From: Nemopilema nomurai
Lineage: Eukaryota; Cnidaria; Scyphozoa; Rhizostomeae; Rhizostomatidae
Direction of reading: 5' to 3'
NCBI GenBank assembly: GCA_003864495.1
Contig: ML133421.1
Span: forward strand, 62,001 to 126,000
Length of the DNA: 64,000 nucleotides
The stretch's first letter is position 1, and each line of letters begins with the position of its first letter. The notes below the pieces were generated by a model. The model did not search any database. It saw only the letters and a list, made by a program, of their open reading frames with translations, and was not told where the DNA came from. A program made the position numbers and the translations under genes. This document shows, piece after piece, positions 36,701-51,700 of this stretch.

Positions 36701-39700
36701 TTTTAGGTACAATGTTTTCTGAGGAGGATTCTGACCTTTCAAGTATGAACAAACCACTTTGGAAAAGTTTCCTTGACAGGTGCCCCTTTTCCTCTGTTTC
36801 ATTTATATTTGTTTGATCTGTGTGACATTTCTAATGAATGCAATGATAGAAAAGAAAACAAGATCAATTTGTTAACTTCCTCTATTATTATGATGCAAGT
36901 TCAATTGCTTTGTTCACAATGTTCCATAAATAACCTTTTGTACCCATTGTTGAATAATGCAGTGTTGCAAAACGGCAGATACCATTTGAAGTTGTTTCCT
37001 TTTTAGAGACCTGATTGGTAACTTGATATCAATAATTGTGTTTTAAATAATTGTAGCTGAATAATGAGAGAATATATAACAGATAATTATAAGTGAGGTT
37101 TTTCATAGATTCATCGATATCAGTATGGAAGTGAGAGTAGAATGCTTGCAAAGTGGAAAGCAGCTTTTAGTATCGAAACCCGAATTGACAAGTGATGTTG
37201 CAGGTAAGACAGCCTTGTTAGTTCTGTATGACATCTCATGCTCTATTCCCCAAGCACTCCCTCACCAGCTCCTCAACGACAAAATTTTTTGCAACTGACC
37301 CCTCTAGTGGCAAAGAAGCTAAGAGAGCGGCTAATCACACCCCAACTTAAAAACTGTTCGAATGTAAAAGTTTCTTTGATTTAATTTTTCCAACACAAGC
37401 TATGTGTGTTTTTAATGTTAGTTTGTTTTGCAATTGTTCTTGATTTTCTAAAAGTTTCATATAAGGCAGTCTAAAATGTCCTTCCTATATTACTTATCGA
37501 TTTAGTTTATTTTTCATTACCGAAAGAGTGTTCGTTACCTTGCGTGGCTACTCTACATTTGAGTAATCAAACATTTTTAGTACTTGAATTAACCAAAAGT
37601 TAACAAAACATGTCAAAGCTTAGCCCTATGTGAGAAAAGCGTAGTAAATTCGTCCCTTATGCTTTTGTTTTTCGTCCATTTAGATCGTATTCTGGAGCGA
37701 TTTCATGACACTGAAGAAAAAGTCCGGCTACAAGCAGTTATATCAGTTTGCGAAGCAGCAGCTGAGAGAATCGACTCTGTGCCCGAAGATGTAAGAGTTT
37801 ACTTAGGGGCTGAAGTCTGGTTCAGTTTTTTTGTCCTTGTTATAAGATAGGATTTAATAGCATCTCTCCGTAGTCTGGCATCTTCCGGAGTACGGAGTAT
37901 TCGGTAATCCCTGTGGATACACTTTGATACACTTGGGCATTTTGATACACTTGGTGCTAGAGCTGATAAAAGATTTGTCATAATTTGTAACCACTGACCG
38001 TACGCATCTGAAAGCCCTCCTTTGGCTGGGATTCTTGGTCTCTGACCCCAGTTTATCGATTTGGCTTTCAATTGAAATTTTGCTTTCTCCAATCAAATTC
38101 ATTTCTACATATCTCACGAGATACACATGACACTAAATATTCTGTTATCCTATTTATAAGTAAATGCATGGAGTATTCTTTAATGTATTTTTATAACTTG
38201 GTTTGTTTCTGCGAATTCCTTTAGCTTATGTCTGCAGTCAAAGAGAGGATGCGAGATAAAAAGGTATTCAGAAGACAATTTTTAAAAAACTGGTTCTTAG
38301 CTCTTGATTTGATGTTCTTGTATATTAATTGTTTTTCAGTTTGACAAGAAGACAAGTTTTTTTAATGTTTTTCGCATATTTTTATTTACTGTTTGTGTTT
38401 CACGTGTCCATCTAAAGACAAGTGGTCAAGGTGATTTTAAACTGGAAATCATGCATTCAACTTTTGTTTGGGACGTCAACAATTGAATAGAACTATTTAG
38501 CATAAATTTGGTGCAGAATGTTCTGGTGCAGGCTAGAAGCGATGTATTAACTAAAACGTAGATTTGATTCATAATGTGTAATTTATATTTCATATTTTTG
38601 CAATGTAAAGTTGAAAAGCACAATTTTTAAAGGAAGCAAATATTTGAGGTTCGATGGAAAATTAAGTAGGTTTTCTTTCAATGGCTAAACACAATTTAAA
38701 GCTTGATACCAAAGGACCTTTTAGCGTATGTCCTTAGGTTTCTAGAAAGGTATTTTGGCACATGTTTAGCCATGACCGGTGTGTTTCCTTGTAGTGGCCC
38801 GTACGAAGAGCAGCCCTGACATGCACTGCCAAGCTCTACAAAGGAATAACAATCAGGTTGGTTCTACAGCAAGCTGCTGTCACACTGCGTTCTCTGTTTA
38901 AGCATTGACTAATTGTCCATGATTCACCTATGATCTATCTACATCTAGAGTCACACCTGAGAAGGGTATGTAAATTCCAGAAAGCAAGAGTGGTGTTGGA
39001 CCCAGTTTTGGAGAAAATGGACAGATTTTTCACAGCCAACTCACTTATTTCCATTGACATAACTCGTCTGTTTTTAAGATAATGGTTAACGTATTTGTCG
39101 TCGTTTCTGCGATTGATGAAGTCGATTCTCCTTCCAGTGAAGCACCAGATCGAGATTCAGTCAAGAGGGTTTCGTGGGTTCCTGAAAAAATTCTGCACCT
39201 TTATTACCAACATTCAATAGAAGACAAGTATAAACTTTGTTTAAAATTATGTTGTCTTCTAATCATTTTCTGTTCACATTTACTCTTTGGTTACTCTATC
39301 CAATGTTTGAAATCCTCAGTTGTGTTTGGTGCAAAGTTTTTTGAGCTGAACAACAATTGTATTTGTTTCATTCATCTTTGTTTGTATGCCAGCTCGGCAC
39401 ATCTACAACAATAATAACAATAAAAAAAGGCCAGTTTAAAAACGTTTTCGAAAAATATTAGTGTAACAAAATCTTGAAAAAACTGCCCAGCTATGATTCT
39501 TTATAGTCTAGGACGACAGAAGCCCCCTTTTTGAGCAGGCGTTCTTGTTTTTTAGATTGTGCGTAGAGAGGATCGTTCACGGATGCCTTGTTCCAGTCAG
39601 TCTTGACAATCGAGAAAGAATGAATGTTCTTCTCAACCTCTATTCGACGCTAGAAGATTATGCACTTAAAGCATTTGACTTTTTGCTCAAACACCGAGCG

Positions 39701-42700
39701 TCGATAAACAGTGAATTTAGGCATCTCCTCGATCTTCACGAGAGAAACGAAGAAGGAAAAGAGAAGCAAATGTTTACAAAAATACTCATCCTGGCTCGTT
39801 CTTTGCCGGAACCTTTCAAGGCGCAGGAGAATCTGAAGAAATTTGTTATGATGTTCAAAGATAACTCTCTTTTGAAGTTGCTGAAAACAGCTACAGATGT
39901 TGAACAAGGTTGCGAAAAGATCAAGAAAGCAGTGGTTAGATATTCGTATATTTAGACTTTTCTCAATTTTTAAGATAAGTCCTTTTTTTCGTGCTTTGAT
40001 TTCAGTCTATATTTACTTGTTAATCAAAACTTGAGAACTAAGCATTTTAGTTTGCAACCCTTTTTCTTTTTATAGCTGAAGAAACAATACTCATTACATT
40101 TATTGTCATTTTTATTTAGTATCGGTTTGATTTTATTTACAAAATATCGACACAGTTTGAACCATGAATTAGCGTTTTAACATTTCCTACCAAGTTTCTT
40201 TTTTCTCTTTCACAGTCTGAAATTGTAATGAAAATCTCTGCCAAGAACCCAATAATAGAAACTGTGAAGGCGCTATTGGACAGAAGTTCTCCTATGTTGA
40301 TTGATGCTAGCAGTGTAAGGGTTTTGTTTCAATGCGTCAAGAAGTCTATAGAGGGAATGGACGATAACGATGATGACGAAAATGATGACGAAATGCTTGG
40401 CGATGAGATGATTTTGAGCAAAAGAGCCAAACGCGGATTGTTGCTTTTACAGGTGAGGATTATCTTATACTTGAGTAAGGCGAGGTATTCATTCTTATCC
40501 GCAAGAAAGAAGCTTTTGCAACTTGAAGTTGATATTGGAGTTTGTCTCAAGAGTATTTGGAGTTGAAGGTCTGTGTTTGACATTTTGTCACGTCCTCAGT
40601 ACAGAATCTTATTAAGCTCTATGTATGCTGCATAGGCTCTTGCTAATCTATAATTTTTTTAATTTGTGCTGGAATAGGTACCTCGTCGTTTCTTATCAAT
40701 TTTGAAATTTCACGTTACTGTGCCTTATTTGTTATTTTACTATAATTGGCACATGTCATCATTTTGCAGTCACTGTCAACTGTCATGCCAGAGATTTTCA
40801 AAACAAAGGAATGCTTCGAAGAACTATTGCAGCTTATCAAGCATCAAGATGGTTTTGTAGGTTAGTCGATGCTAAGTTCTTGTCTTACCCTGGAACCAAT
40901 TTAAAAACCCATTTAGATTATGTTTTTATGTATTGCCAATCAACAATAAAAATGCCGTTACGATTTCAGTGCGAATTTTCAACCCAGCAGTCCAGGGAAG
41001 GCACTTTTGGTAGTGTAAAGAATGTTTGGTCCAATCATTGAGAGCGATTTTTTGTTCCAATTAAAAATTGCAGTTTTTCTCGTTGGCCTTTATGTGCGTG
41101 CTTGTGTCTATTAACGTCGTTTGAGGAATGAAATAACCATTGAGTTATTTTGGCAAATGTTTTGTCAATTATGTCAAAACAGCTGTATCACTCGCAATTT
41201 GAAGAAACTGCATTTGAGGAATTAATATCTTAATGCTTCAAATTTCCAACTTACTAAGATAATCCTTCCATTTCCTGTTTTGTGAACTCCCATTTTTGAG
41301 ACCCCTGATTTTTTATATGCTCATCAAAAGAATTCATATGATGTTTTGTGGATTTCATTATTTTACAGTCGAGACTGGTGTGAAAATACTATTCAATGTT
41401 GGCGAGGATCTTGAGGCGTTCGATCGAAGCCTTTGCTCGTATGTTTTTTTCTTTGTTACTTTTGCTTAAATTCCCTGTAATATATCGTTGCAGTTTGGAG
41501 ATTTTCCCTTCCTATGGAGTTTCTTGGAATGCTCTTGAAAGTATCACTAAATCTTGCTAAACGTTTCGACAATAGCGTTGGGAAAATTACACAAACAACA
41601 TAGGATGTCTCAGAAAATAAAGCTTATAGTCGCTCAAGAACATTGTATTGGCATTTTCAGGGATTGCTCTCAAACTAAAGGGCTCAGGAATTGAAATTCT
41701 TCATGCCCTTCGAACAGGTTTGTTATTCATATGAGGTATATTTTCCGTTGCAGATGCTTTCAGCCTGTCTTGAGTAAACTCGCCGTTAGCGGCACGAGGA
41801 AGCAAGCCATCTACGCCGTCCGCTGCCTCTCGAAGACACTGAAGGATGCGACCGTGGTCATGGACAGACTTCTGACCGTAAGCACCGCCATTGCTCTGAT
41901 TGTGAACAGTAAACATGGGTTGTCATTGATTTTTGGGTGCTTGTTTATTACCCTTCTCGGCAATCACGCAAATAAGAAGCATCAAGTGTAGATGGTCCTT
42001 ACACTAAATAAAGATGTTTTTGAAGACGCGAATCTTGAGGCTTGTGAGGAAATGGACCTACTCTTTCGTTGGTTGATTTAGACCTAGAAACCGATGTAAT
42101 CACCAGAGTGAACCCTATTGGAATTCATAATTTGATTGAGGTGGCCTTGAATTTTTTAATTTAAGCCCCCAACGGTTTCAAATTAGATATGATTGGCCCC
42201 TCTTCTAGTCCCCTCCTAAACTCTAACTGAAGCACTTCAAGCCATGAAATAATGTAGCCCTAAGGCTCACCCTATCCGTGTCCCATGACTTAAATGCTTT
42301 CAGACCCCTGTTGAAAGCCTTTCATTGAATCTACATTTTCTTTCGCTGCCAAGAGTCGTTTTTCAAAGTGCCTGCCTCTCAAAGGTAATATATTTCCCCG
42401 AAATGCTTTTGGTGTTGGTTTTTCAAAGTTCAACAGCATCATATACGATGAGTTACCACTTGGCACTTGTTAAACCATGAAACAGGATTTTTATGGAAAG
42501 CTGGACTAGTTCAAGCAATTGCAAGGTTTATAGCCGACTGTGATGGCATGTCCCGTGTGGTCTAGTGGTTAGGATTCGGCGCTCTCACCGCCGCGGCCGG
42601 GGTTCGATTCCCCGCACGGGAGCACTTTTTATGCCCTTGTAGAATGTTTTTCCTCACCTTCCCAACATTACTCCTGTTTTTCCTCACCTTCCCAACATTA

Positions 42701-45700
42701 CTCCTTGCAGTTTAAAGGCTTTTTAAAAAGTGCGTGTCTTCATTTTGCTATGTTTTATAATAAATTTCAGCATAAACTGCTTTGATTGAAAAGCTCATGC
42801 CGATACGCTTTTTAAAATCTTCTATATTTTTTATGCTAAATTTGTTGCTATCTTTATTTATATAGGCCCTGTTAAAAGTTTTGGATTGTGATGCGAAAAA
42901 TCTTCTTACCACTTTGGCCTCCCTTGGTGAGATAGCCATCCTGGCTCCTGACATTTTCGAAAGCAAACACAAAGAAGTTATTATCCAATTCGTGGTCAAA
43001 GACTTGATTATTGTGGACAGGGTATGGACCGCTGTGTCATTTTCTCTTCCTTGATTTGCGTTTTGATTTTACATTCCTTTCCATACGATCAACGTGAAAA
43101 TAACATGAAAAATTCTCTGCTTTCAAAATCAATGAAGACATTTTGGCAAACTGAAGAATCTAGACGGCCACTTAGTGATCATTTGCGGTCGAGAATCCCC
43201 TTTTGCTGCTCCCTTGGGTTGTGTCAATCGACATTATTTCACTTGTCCCCTGTTCCATGGATCTTGGGGCTTTCAACAATGTTAATTACAAAATCTTAGA
43301 CATTCTAATCTTCTTTACACATATTTCCCAACACATTGATTTTAGGAAAGTGTAGCCAGCTCACAAGATAGTGAAGATGAGTGGGGAGAGGAAGACGAAA
43401 TTTCCAAAGAGACTCAACTGAAGGTAGCAATCGAACCTTTTTAAAGAGACTTTTGTAACGGGACAAAGTGTTACTGGATGTTTCTAGCTTCAGTCTCTAT
43501 CTACTTGCTATATGTTGTCAGCCTCATTTCTAAATTGCAAAAAGTTTTATGGGCATGGACAATACTAGTTTTCATTAAATTACGGGACAAAAAAATTGCT
43601 GATTCTTTGTATGATGCATTGCCACTCTCTTGCTTACCGCAGATTCAAGGCATGAAGCTAATGGTGAAATGGCTCCTTGGTCTCCAGTCAAATTACTCCA
43701 AAGCAGCCACTCCTGTTTTTCGACTGCTCAACACTATTTTGGAGAATGAGGGTGACGTAAATGGGCAGGACCTGATTGGGTTCGTATCAGGTTTACTCGT
43801 TACTCCAAAGAATTAACAATCTTATCATGTGTTCTCTTGATGATAAGCCACGTAATGGAGTAATGTAGCAATCAGATGATGAAAAGAACATCCTTGTGAC
43901 CATCTGATGACCTCAGTTGATAATTTTAAAGTGAGACAACTGAATTCTTGACATTGACACTGTGTCATTCATTTTTAGTGCAGAGTGCTTGGTTGTGTTA
44001 AAGTTGAAATTCGTATCACTTGGTTGATTTAATCTTGGAAATTAGAGGTACACGCTGTGTTGTGCCAACTAACCTCAGAGGCTAGCTTTATAATGAGAGA
44101 ATGCGTGGGTGTGACTTTAGGCCCTGCTATTTTTTCGGTTATTTATGGGCCTCCTTTCTTTATCCATGCTAGACAATATTCATAGTCAAGCATTTCAGCT
44201 TAGTTTATGAACAACCGTATTGTCACTATATGAAGAGACTTGTCTCACTTCTAACTGTCTCACTTGTGGTGTATTTCCAACAGTCGCAAGGACAAATCGA
44301 GGCTGCGATTAGCTGCTGCCAGCGGTGTGTTGAAACTGGTCGCAAACTTGCATTATGCTGATATCATTTCAGTCCAGCAATTTTTGCAGGTTGCCTGGAC
44401 GGTTCAGGTACGCTTGATGCGTTTTTAGCTCGCCTGTATCACCTCTGACCACTATTAATATCACATAATAGTTGCAACAATATTACTTTAACTCGCTATA
44501 CCTTAAAGATAACTTTCGATATGCCTGTTGCCCGACTGAGCTTCGTCAAACTGCCAATTCTAATAATGTCTTATTTCTTAGGAATGGCCCTTTTATTGTG
44601 ATCAAAGCATGAATAAACCTGTTTAGAAAGGAATACGCCCTAGACTTTAGGCTCCCTTTCTTCAGTTTCAATCTTTTTCATCGAGTATTTATTTGCATAT
44701 AAACTTTGTTAGCACTAGTTAAGTGTTACTGTCTAAAAGTAGCTTCAAGCATTGGGAGAGGATCCATTTAACTTGTTAATTCGTATCGAATCTTAAGGTT
44801 GACTTTTTCAGTTAGATAGACTTGTTGGTTTATGTTGGTTACGAGCCAAAGGGTCGATCACTATAGTATGTCAATTCTTGCTGATTTGATAATTCAGCTA
44901 CCTTTTGGATCAGCCTTTTTAAGCATTTCCTCGTGGTTTCTCGAAGGATTCGTGTTACGAGGTGCGTCAGAGATTTTCAGTGAAGCTCCACAAAGCGCTC
45001 GAAGTTCTGAAGCTGCCATTGGACTACCTCGCATTTTTCATGCTTTCTGCCGTTGATCCATCCAAGGATCGAAGGAATCAGGTGAGGGAAAATCAATTGT
45101 AATGAAGATCCATTGCGAGATATGACAGATTACCGGCACAATGTCTACAGCATGTAACAATGATTTCATCAGCATAGTTGTATGACTTTATGGTCCAAAA
45201 ATCATGTGGCCTATCATCACAATCATGTGGCCGATCAGCATAATCACGAGGCCTATCAGCATAATCACGAGGCCTATCAGCATAATCATGTGGCCTATCA
45301 GTATTATCATATGGCCCACCAGAATCATCTTGTAGCCCATCATGTCAGTTACATGGCCTATCGGCACGATCAGTTGATCAAAATTTTGAGCTTGTAGAAG
45401 AACATTATTGTTCAAGTTTTTATGAATCTTGTTTGTTTTTACGCTCCTTAATTGAATTAAGATGGCCAGAGTAGTCAGAGTATATTCTAAAGACATTACG
45501 AAACGGGCAGAGTTTATACTGAGGTCAAGAAAGCTGTGTCTTTAACTTCGACTTTGGCTGTGAGTTGTGCATAGTCGTCCCATATTGAATAAAATAAATC
45601 TTTTAGATTATCAAAATATCCAAGAGTTGGCTCCCATACAGCTCCGGACCAAATTTATCACCTTCTAAAGGCCCAACTTTTTAGAAAGACGTAACTTACC

Positions 45701-48700
45701 TACACCCCTTTCCACCATTATGCTCAGTACGTCAAAATGCATTTATAAGTTTCCATGGGTGGAGGTCGATTTTCTCAAAGCCTGACAGTCACTAACAATC
45801 CGTCCTGCTTTGTTGAACTGCACTTTACTGATCCAGTTTTGACAACCACCACTCTCGCAACCACCACAACCAAAGTTACGTCGGATTTTCCCGCCACTTT
45901 TTCGTCAGCGCCTGTTACAGAAGGTTATCGATCTTGGAGCAGTCCGCGTTTAACTGAGTGCGTTTGATTCCGACAGGCTCGTCAAATGATTGCCAAGAAC
46001 GCGCAGACGCGCAGAGACTACATCAAGCAAAACCCTTACGTTGCAAGTACGTTCATTACCACGTGTTCGCGTAGAGATCTCGTTTGTTATGCAAAATAAA
46101 CAGTTCAGAGCATAAACTTAATTCTATTTTCATTTAAACTATTATACTTAACTGCTAAAAGGATGCTGCAATGAGATAAATAAAGCTTAAAGCCTGTAGT
46201 CATTTCACTCGAGTGGTAATAATAGATCAACAATACATTTTGATTGAATTTCCTCTAAGGCAAGATACTGTTCCTTAGGGTATAGATAACATGAATCTTC
46301 GTGGCTTTATAGTTAATCCGGCACCTCTGAAAACGTTGGCGTTTTCTGAACTCTCCAAAGAATTCCAGCACCCATGTGCATGCATTTGCATACGTGTTTT
46401 CGTGATTCCAAGGCCCTTTCGTCGTGGTGAAGTAATCGGCAATCACGCGAATCTTTATGCATCTTTTTCCTTCAGGTCGCCCGTACACAATCCTGCCTGA
46501 ATACGCACTTCCGTATGTCATATACCTAATGGCGCATAATCCTGATTTCGATCCCAAGAAAGCAGATTCCTTGTCCGAAGCAAAAGAGTATGTCCTTAAT
46601 GATTTCTGCATTAACTATGAAATCCAATACATTTTTCTATTTTGCCCGAAGATTAGATTAAATCTAGACCCAGGGAGAGATAATGAAGACTCGATTATAC
46701 TGATAAATCCTGTTTTGATTATTTCCTGTGAGATAGACAGCCAACTCAGACGAATTCAAATCTCATCTACTGTGGCTTGAGTTAAGAACCAACCTTAGTC
46801 ACTAATGTGCCTAATGGTCTTATCATCAATAAAATTTGCATTTGGATGTTTATTTAATTGGTTAATTAAGGCAAAGCGTTAAACAGCTCAAGCCCTCCAT
46901 TATTTAACTAGATGGTCTGAGGCTCCAGTTATTAAGTTGGTGTTTATTCGTTGTCGTGGCAAACCTCTCCCTCCTTGTCTGCAGACTAGGTTCTTGATTG
47001 AGACGCAAATACTCGTTGTAGTCTAACCACGCAGCTTGTTTTTCGATCTCTTGGCTTATTTTAAAAATTATAGATACTGGCTTTATTTCACAGTTTATTT
47101 GCTGGTGCTGGCTGTATTTTGTAATTAGTGTATAGGGCTATAGTTTAACCATGAATTATAGGCCTAACTTGTTACTTAATTACATCTTAACAGCTCATTC
47201 AAGGAATTCCCCCTCCTCGCTAATATATTTTTCACCATATTGATAGACTACGAACCATAACAAGTTAATCAATTTCTACACAGGTACCTCTGGTTTTTCC
47301 TTGAGCCTCTTCTCGGCTCCAAGGCTGAAAACTCAAGCTTCTTGAAAAAGTTAGCTGAAAATGTGAAACAGGTTCAAGATGCTGAAGACCCTGACAGCGA
47401 CATTGCCAACGAGGTACGTCTCGGTTCAAAATAACCTAAAATAACCATCCACTACCTCGGGGTGCGTATCTAGTCTAACAGGCACGTGTCCTGTATAAGA
47501 CGTCATCAGTGTAACCGCCATTGCCTTAAGCAAATGCATTGCCTTCGTTAATAGAATGACCCAATAGAGTATACTCAAGTTGAATCTGCATATCAGAAGC
47601 ACCAATTGCAAAGAAATGAAACTTGATTAAATGCCATTCGTTCTTTCTGCAGAAACTCTACGTCGTTTGTGATATTGTGATTTGGCTCCTGACAAACAAG
47701 GTACGAATGTTCTTTCATTTGAGCTTTGTCACAAACCATCTTTGCCCTCTTTTGTACTCCTTTTCTTCTTTTCCCTTTTTCTTTCGCAACATTCCCAATA
47801 ATACTATGTTAATTCATCTAGGCTCGGCAATTTTGAGTCGTCTCTGGTCGTTGATCTTAGCTTTTATTCGTTTTGCATCGTTTTCAAAACTTTGCCACTC
47901 AACTTGGACCCCTTTCTTAGAATGCATTACTCACTCTAGTTCATAATACCCTTAAGCCGTGCCCTTTTATTTTGAATCTTCATCGACTGATACCAACTCC
48001 TCTGAGGCAGCGTTGTATCTCCACCAGATCCATACATTGGTTCTGAAGGAATTCCCTGGTAACCCTGTGCTTCCAAAAAAGCTATTTCATGCGGCAAAGA
48101 AACCTGTGAGTCATCTCCTTTGCCTTGTTCATGACTGATGACACTTAAGCAAACGATTGTATTTCCTCTTTGACACATGGCGTAGATTAGCATTGGCCTC
48201 TTCACCGAAACGGATCGATTCCACTGCCTACTAACGAATAAACTTCAGTGGCCTGAGTAAACTTTGACATTGGCCGAGTGCTTTTTTGATCAGAAGAATG
48301 CCAATAGCAGCAATGTGCGTATATTTTTTGCATCTACGGCTGCAACCAGTACTTCAACATGTTCCCTCTTTCTGCATTTTTCGATGTAACTTAAATTCAT
48401 CTCTTTTCATTTCAGGCAAAACCAAATGCCAAAAACTATCTTCCAGCAAGTTTTCTTCTTTCGCCAAAAGTAAGATTATTTTAATTTTTCCTTTCTATAA
48501 TTTTATAAATGTGACTTGAAAGTTTTTATTATTGGCTACGAATTTATCACTGATTCTGGATTGGCATCTTCTTTAGTCGAAAAGACCCGGTGTCATCGAA
48601 ACGAGGCCAGTTTCAAAGAAAGTTGCAATATCAAAAAGGTGAGGCAAATGCTATTTATTTATCATCTTCTACTTATTTATCTTCACTGAGCTCTCCACAA

Positions 48701-51700
48701 AGTCTTGTCTTTCCAAATCAGCTGATAAATTCCTTGTATTTTATTGTATCCTTCCAACTGCTATTATTTAAATTTTAGTTGCGTGTTCATGAAATTGTTT
48801 TGTAAGATGTATATGAATATATAGCGATGATTTTTACTTTTCGTGTTTCAAAAAGGCATGCAATTTGCACACCTAGTGGCCATCAAACAGTTTGATTTAT
48901 TTCTCTGATGCTACAAAGACTCTCAGACGTTTGAAACTATTCACTAATCAAGTTTTTCTTAACACAGTCCCCGACCTTTTCTGCTGTATGAATGTGGCAT
49001 TGCTATAGAAAATCTTTCTATGGTCTCACCTCCTTGATCTGATTAATTCACAGAGGCACAAGGGTTCGGCTAAAGGGTGAAGAATTCAAAGTTCTAATGA
49101 GCAAAGTCGTTGAAGAAAAGTCAGATTCCAAAGGCTGCATGTGAGTCAACACTTATTTTTTGTAGCTTCATAGATAATTGTTTTTAATTTCTTCATGCTT
49201 CAGGTATAGTTTTTATTTATGTTTTGGATCAAAGAACTTTAGAGAAGAGCTCCTCCCATGAAGCTAAACCATACAGTGTGTGAAATTAAGATGAGCTGCA
49301 AATGAAGAGCTCCTCCCATACAGTGTGTGAAATTCAGATGAGCTGCAAATAGTTGCTTTATAAGTGACAGAATTCACAACGGTGTTTGTGGAACTGGCTA
49401 GGCCCTTTTCTAACTTCTCGTTTTGGCTGCTGCATTAGACATACGATGCTTCCGTTGCTTTGCTTTGTCAGTACTTTGTTAGGACATTGTGTCCTTCTGC
49501 TGAATGTTGTTGAATGGTTGTTACGATCTGTATTTCTTTATTTTCCCTGCGTCTCTGTGTCCTAACTTGCAGTTGCACTTCATAAAGTCCATTTGGTTGC
49601 TCGCTTCTGGACACTGCAAGCTCATTTCTGCCATTTCAGCCAAAGCGTAACCTTCACATTTCAGAGGATTGCCAATGGCTGTCACAACACGTTCGTTGCA
49701 ATGACATTTCCACTAAAAAATTTTAATCCATCCATTATCCGGTTTGGCGAGAAGTAAAAACTAATCATTTGTAAGAATTAAGTATTGTGCTTCGAGTCTA
49801 AATTCAGTCCTTGTCTGACAGTAATGACTTCCATGAGAATTCCACTAATAGACTTTGTGAGCTCAACTGAGAAGAAAATTTTATCACCCTGCCTAAAGGT
49901 ATGAGCTTGCATTTCGTCACAAAATCAATGACAATCAACCTTGCGCACTTTTGAAGGTGTATTATTTGCTGCATTTTACATGCAGTATTACTTTGTCAAG
50001 GCAGGAATGCAGATTCCAGTTGTAGCTACTCAAAGAGTCTAGATTCTCAGCTACTGCTGCAGTCTGTTTAGTTCGTTGCTCTGAACAAGTTAACCCCGCC
50101 CTTTCCAAAAGGATTTTCAATAGTTGCTCATTTCTATTTTATGGATAAACGAAATGAATTTCGTCATTAGCAAAAATTAGCAGAGGCTTTAAAAAAAATG
50201 TTCAGCACTTATCGGCTAATGTATCATCTGCACCTTTGCAACTTAGTTCTGCGACCATGAAAGAATCATCTGTTTTCTCAAATGCAAAGACCTTAGTGTA
50301 CTTCTTTATCAAAAGCACCACCCAACATCTACTATTACTTTATATACTAAATATTGGGAAATGAAGACAAGTTCTCGAGTTTTCGAAAAGAACTGCAATG
50401 TTGATTAGTAAGTAGTTTATTAGTAACGCCCACCTTGAAACTGGATGCGCTGATCGAAATCCTCAAATTTTGCTTTTTCTACTGTTTAATATGGTTTGTT
50501 AGTCCTTACATTTCAGAACTTTGTAAGGCATCTATCTATAAGATTAAAACAACATTATTTGATAATGTGAACTGTAATGCTTTCTGACCCAATGCTAAGC
50601 AGGCATGCGATAGTTCTCCACCTTAGGAACCATTGCTGATCCTGTTGTCAGATACAAAGTGCATTTGATTAGTGGACTCGTGACGATTTGACCGCATTTC
50701 TCTTTAGAAGCGCCATTTAAATGCAGGATTTGTTGACGGCGACCAAATGGCTGCTATATGAGAGTATTTGACGGTCAGGGATGGTCTTAATTCGGGTCCT
50801 TTTGTGTTGAATTGGACGTACGGCTGTCAGTGGGCCGAATGCTAACCCGTTCTTAAGCTTGGTCAGAATTATCCTAAATTGGATATGCTTGGAATTAAAA
50901 AGAGCCAGCTCTTATCCAATACTTTGAATAAACACTGTGAATTGTGGTTAGCTTTCTCGACCTTGAGACGTGTCGTTGCAAATATCCTTAAGCACATATT
51001 GGGGAGATCTCTGTTCTTAGCCCTAATCCCATTTGTGCAAGTATAACATAGCAGTCACTTTTAATGGGTGCTCGTAATTTGGTTGTGTTAAATTTAAAAT
51101 CAGCACCAAAGGTGTATTCTGCTTTGCTATCGTTGCCAATGCACTGTTTCTCGAAGCCCACGTGGACTGCATTCCACCCTAACGACGTCATAAACAATGA
51201 TGATGCTACCAGAGTATGTCTTCGTCTGCATTGGTTTTATGCTGTTTTAGTTTCGTAAACATGTTAGAATGCATTTCACAAAATAGCATCCCCGGATTAA
51301 ATATTCAGTGGAAATAGTTGTTGTGTTTCCGAACACTCCACTCCGAAATGCGCACCACTAGTTAGTTTGAACCATGCATACAGCATTCCCCTGTAATATG
51401 GCTTCCCTTTTACGTTTTTTGGTCGAACTGAATAATTGCTGAGAAAGCCGACGAGGAACATTGTGTATCACACTTAGCCTTTTTCACCCTTCAAGTAAAT
51501 GAAAACTTTCTACTCTTTGTAGGGCGGTTGAAGAAAACGAAGATGATAGCTCCCTTGAAGAAAGCGCTTCAGAGGGGCTGGTATCAAGCGATACTGCTGT
51601 TTTAGCGAGCAAAGCCGAGGGCGGAAATGAGAAAGGGTCAAGAGAAGAACTGAGAAAGGCGAGAGGAAGGAAGGCGGGACCAGACGATGAAGACACATCA

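Noticed and set aside
45188..45496. 102-codon hydrophobic minus-strand ORF and its plus-strand counterpart
   Set aside because: Both are translations of the 21-bp intronic minisatellite.
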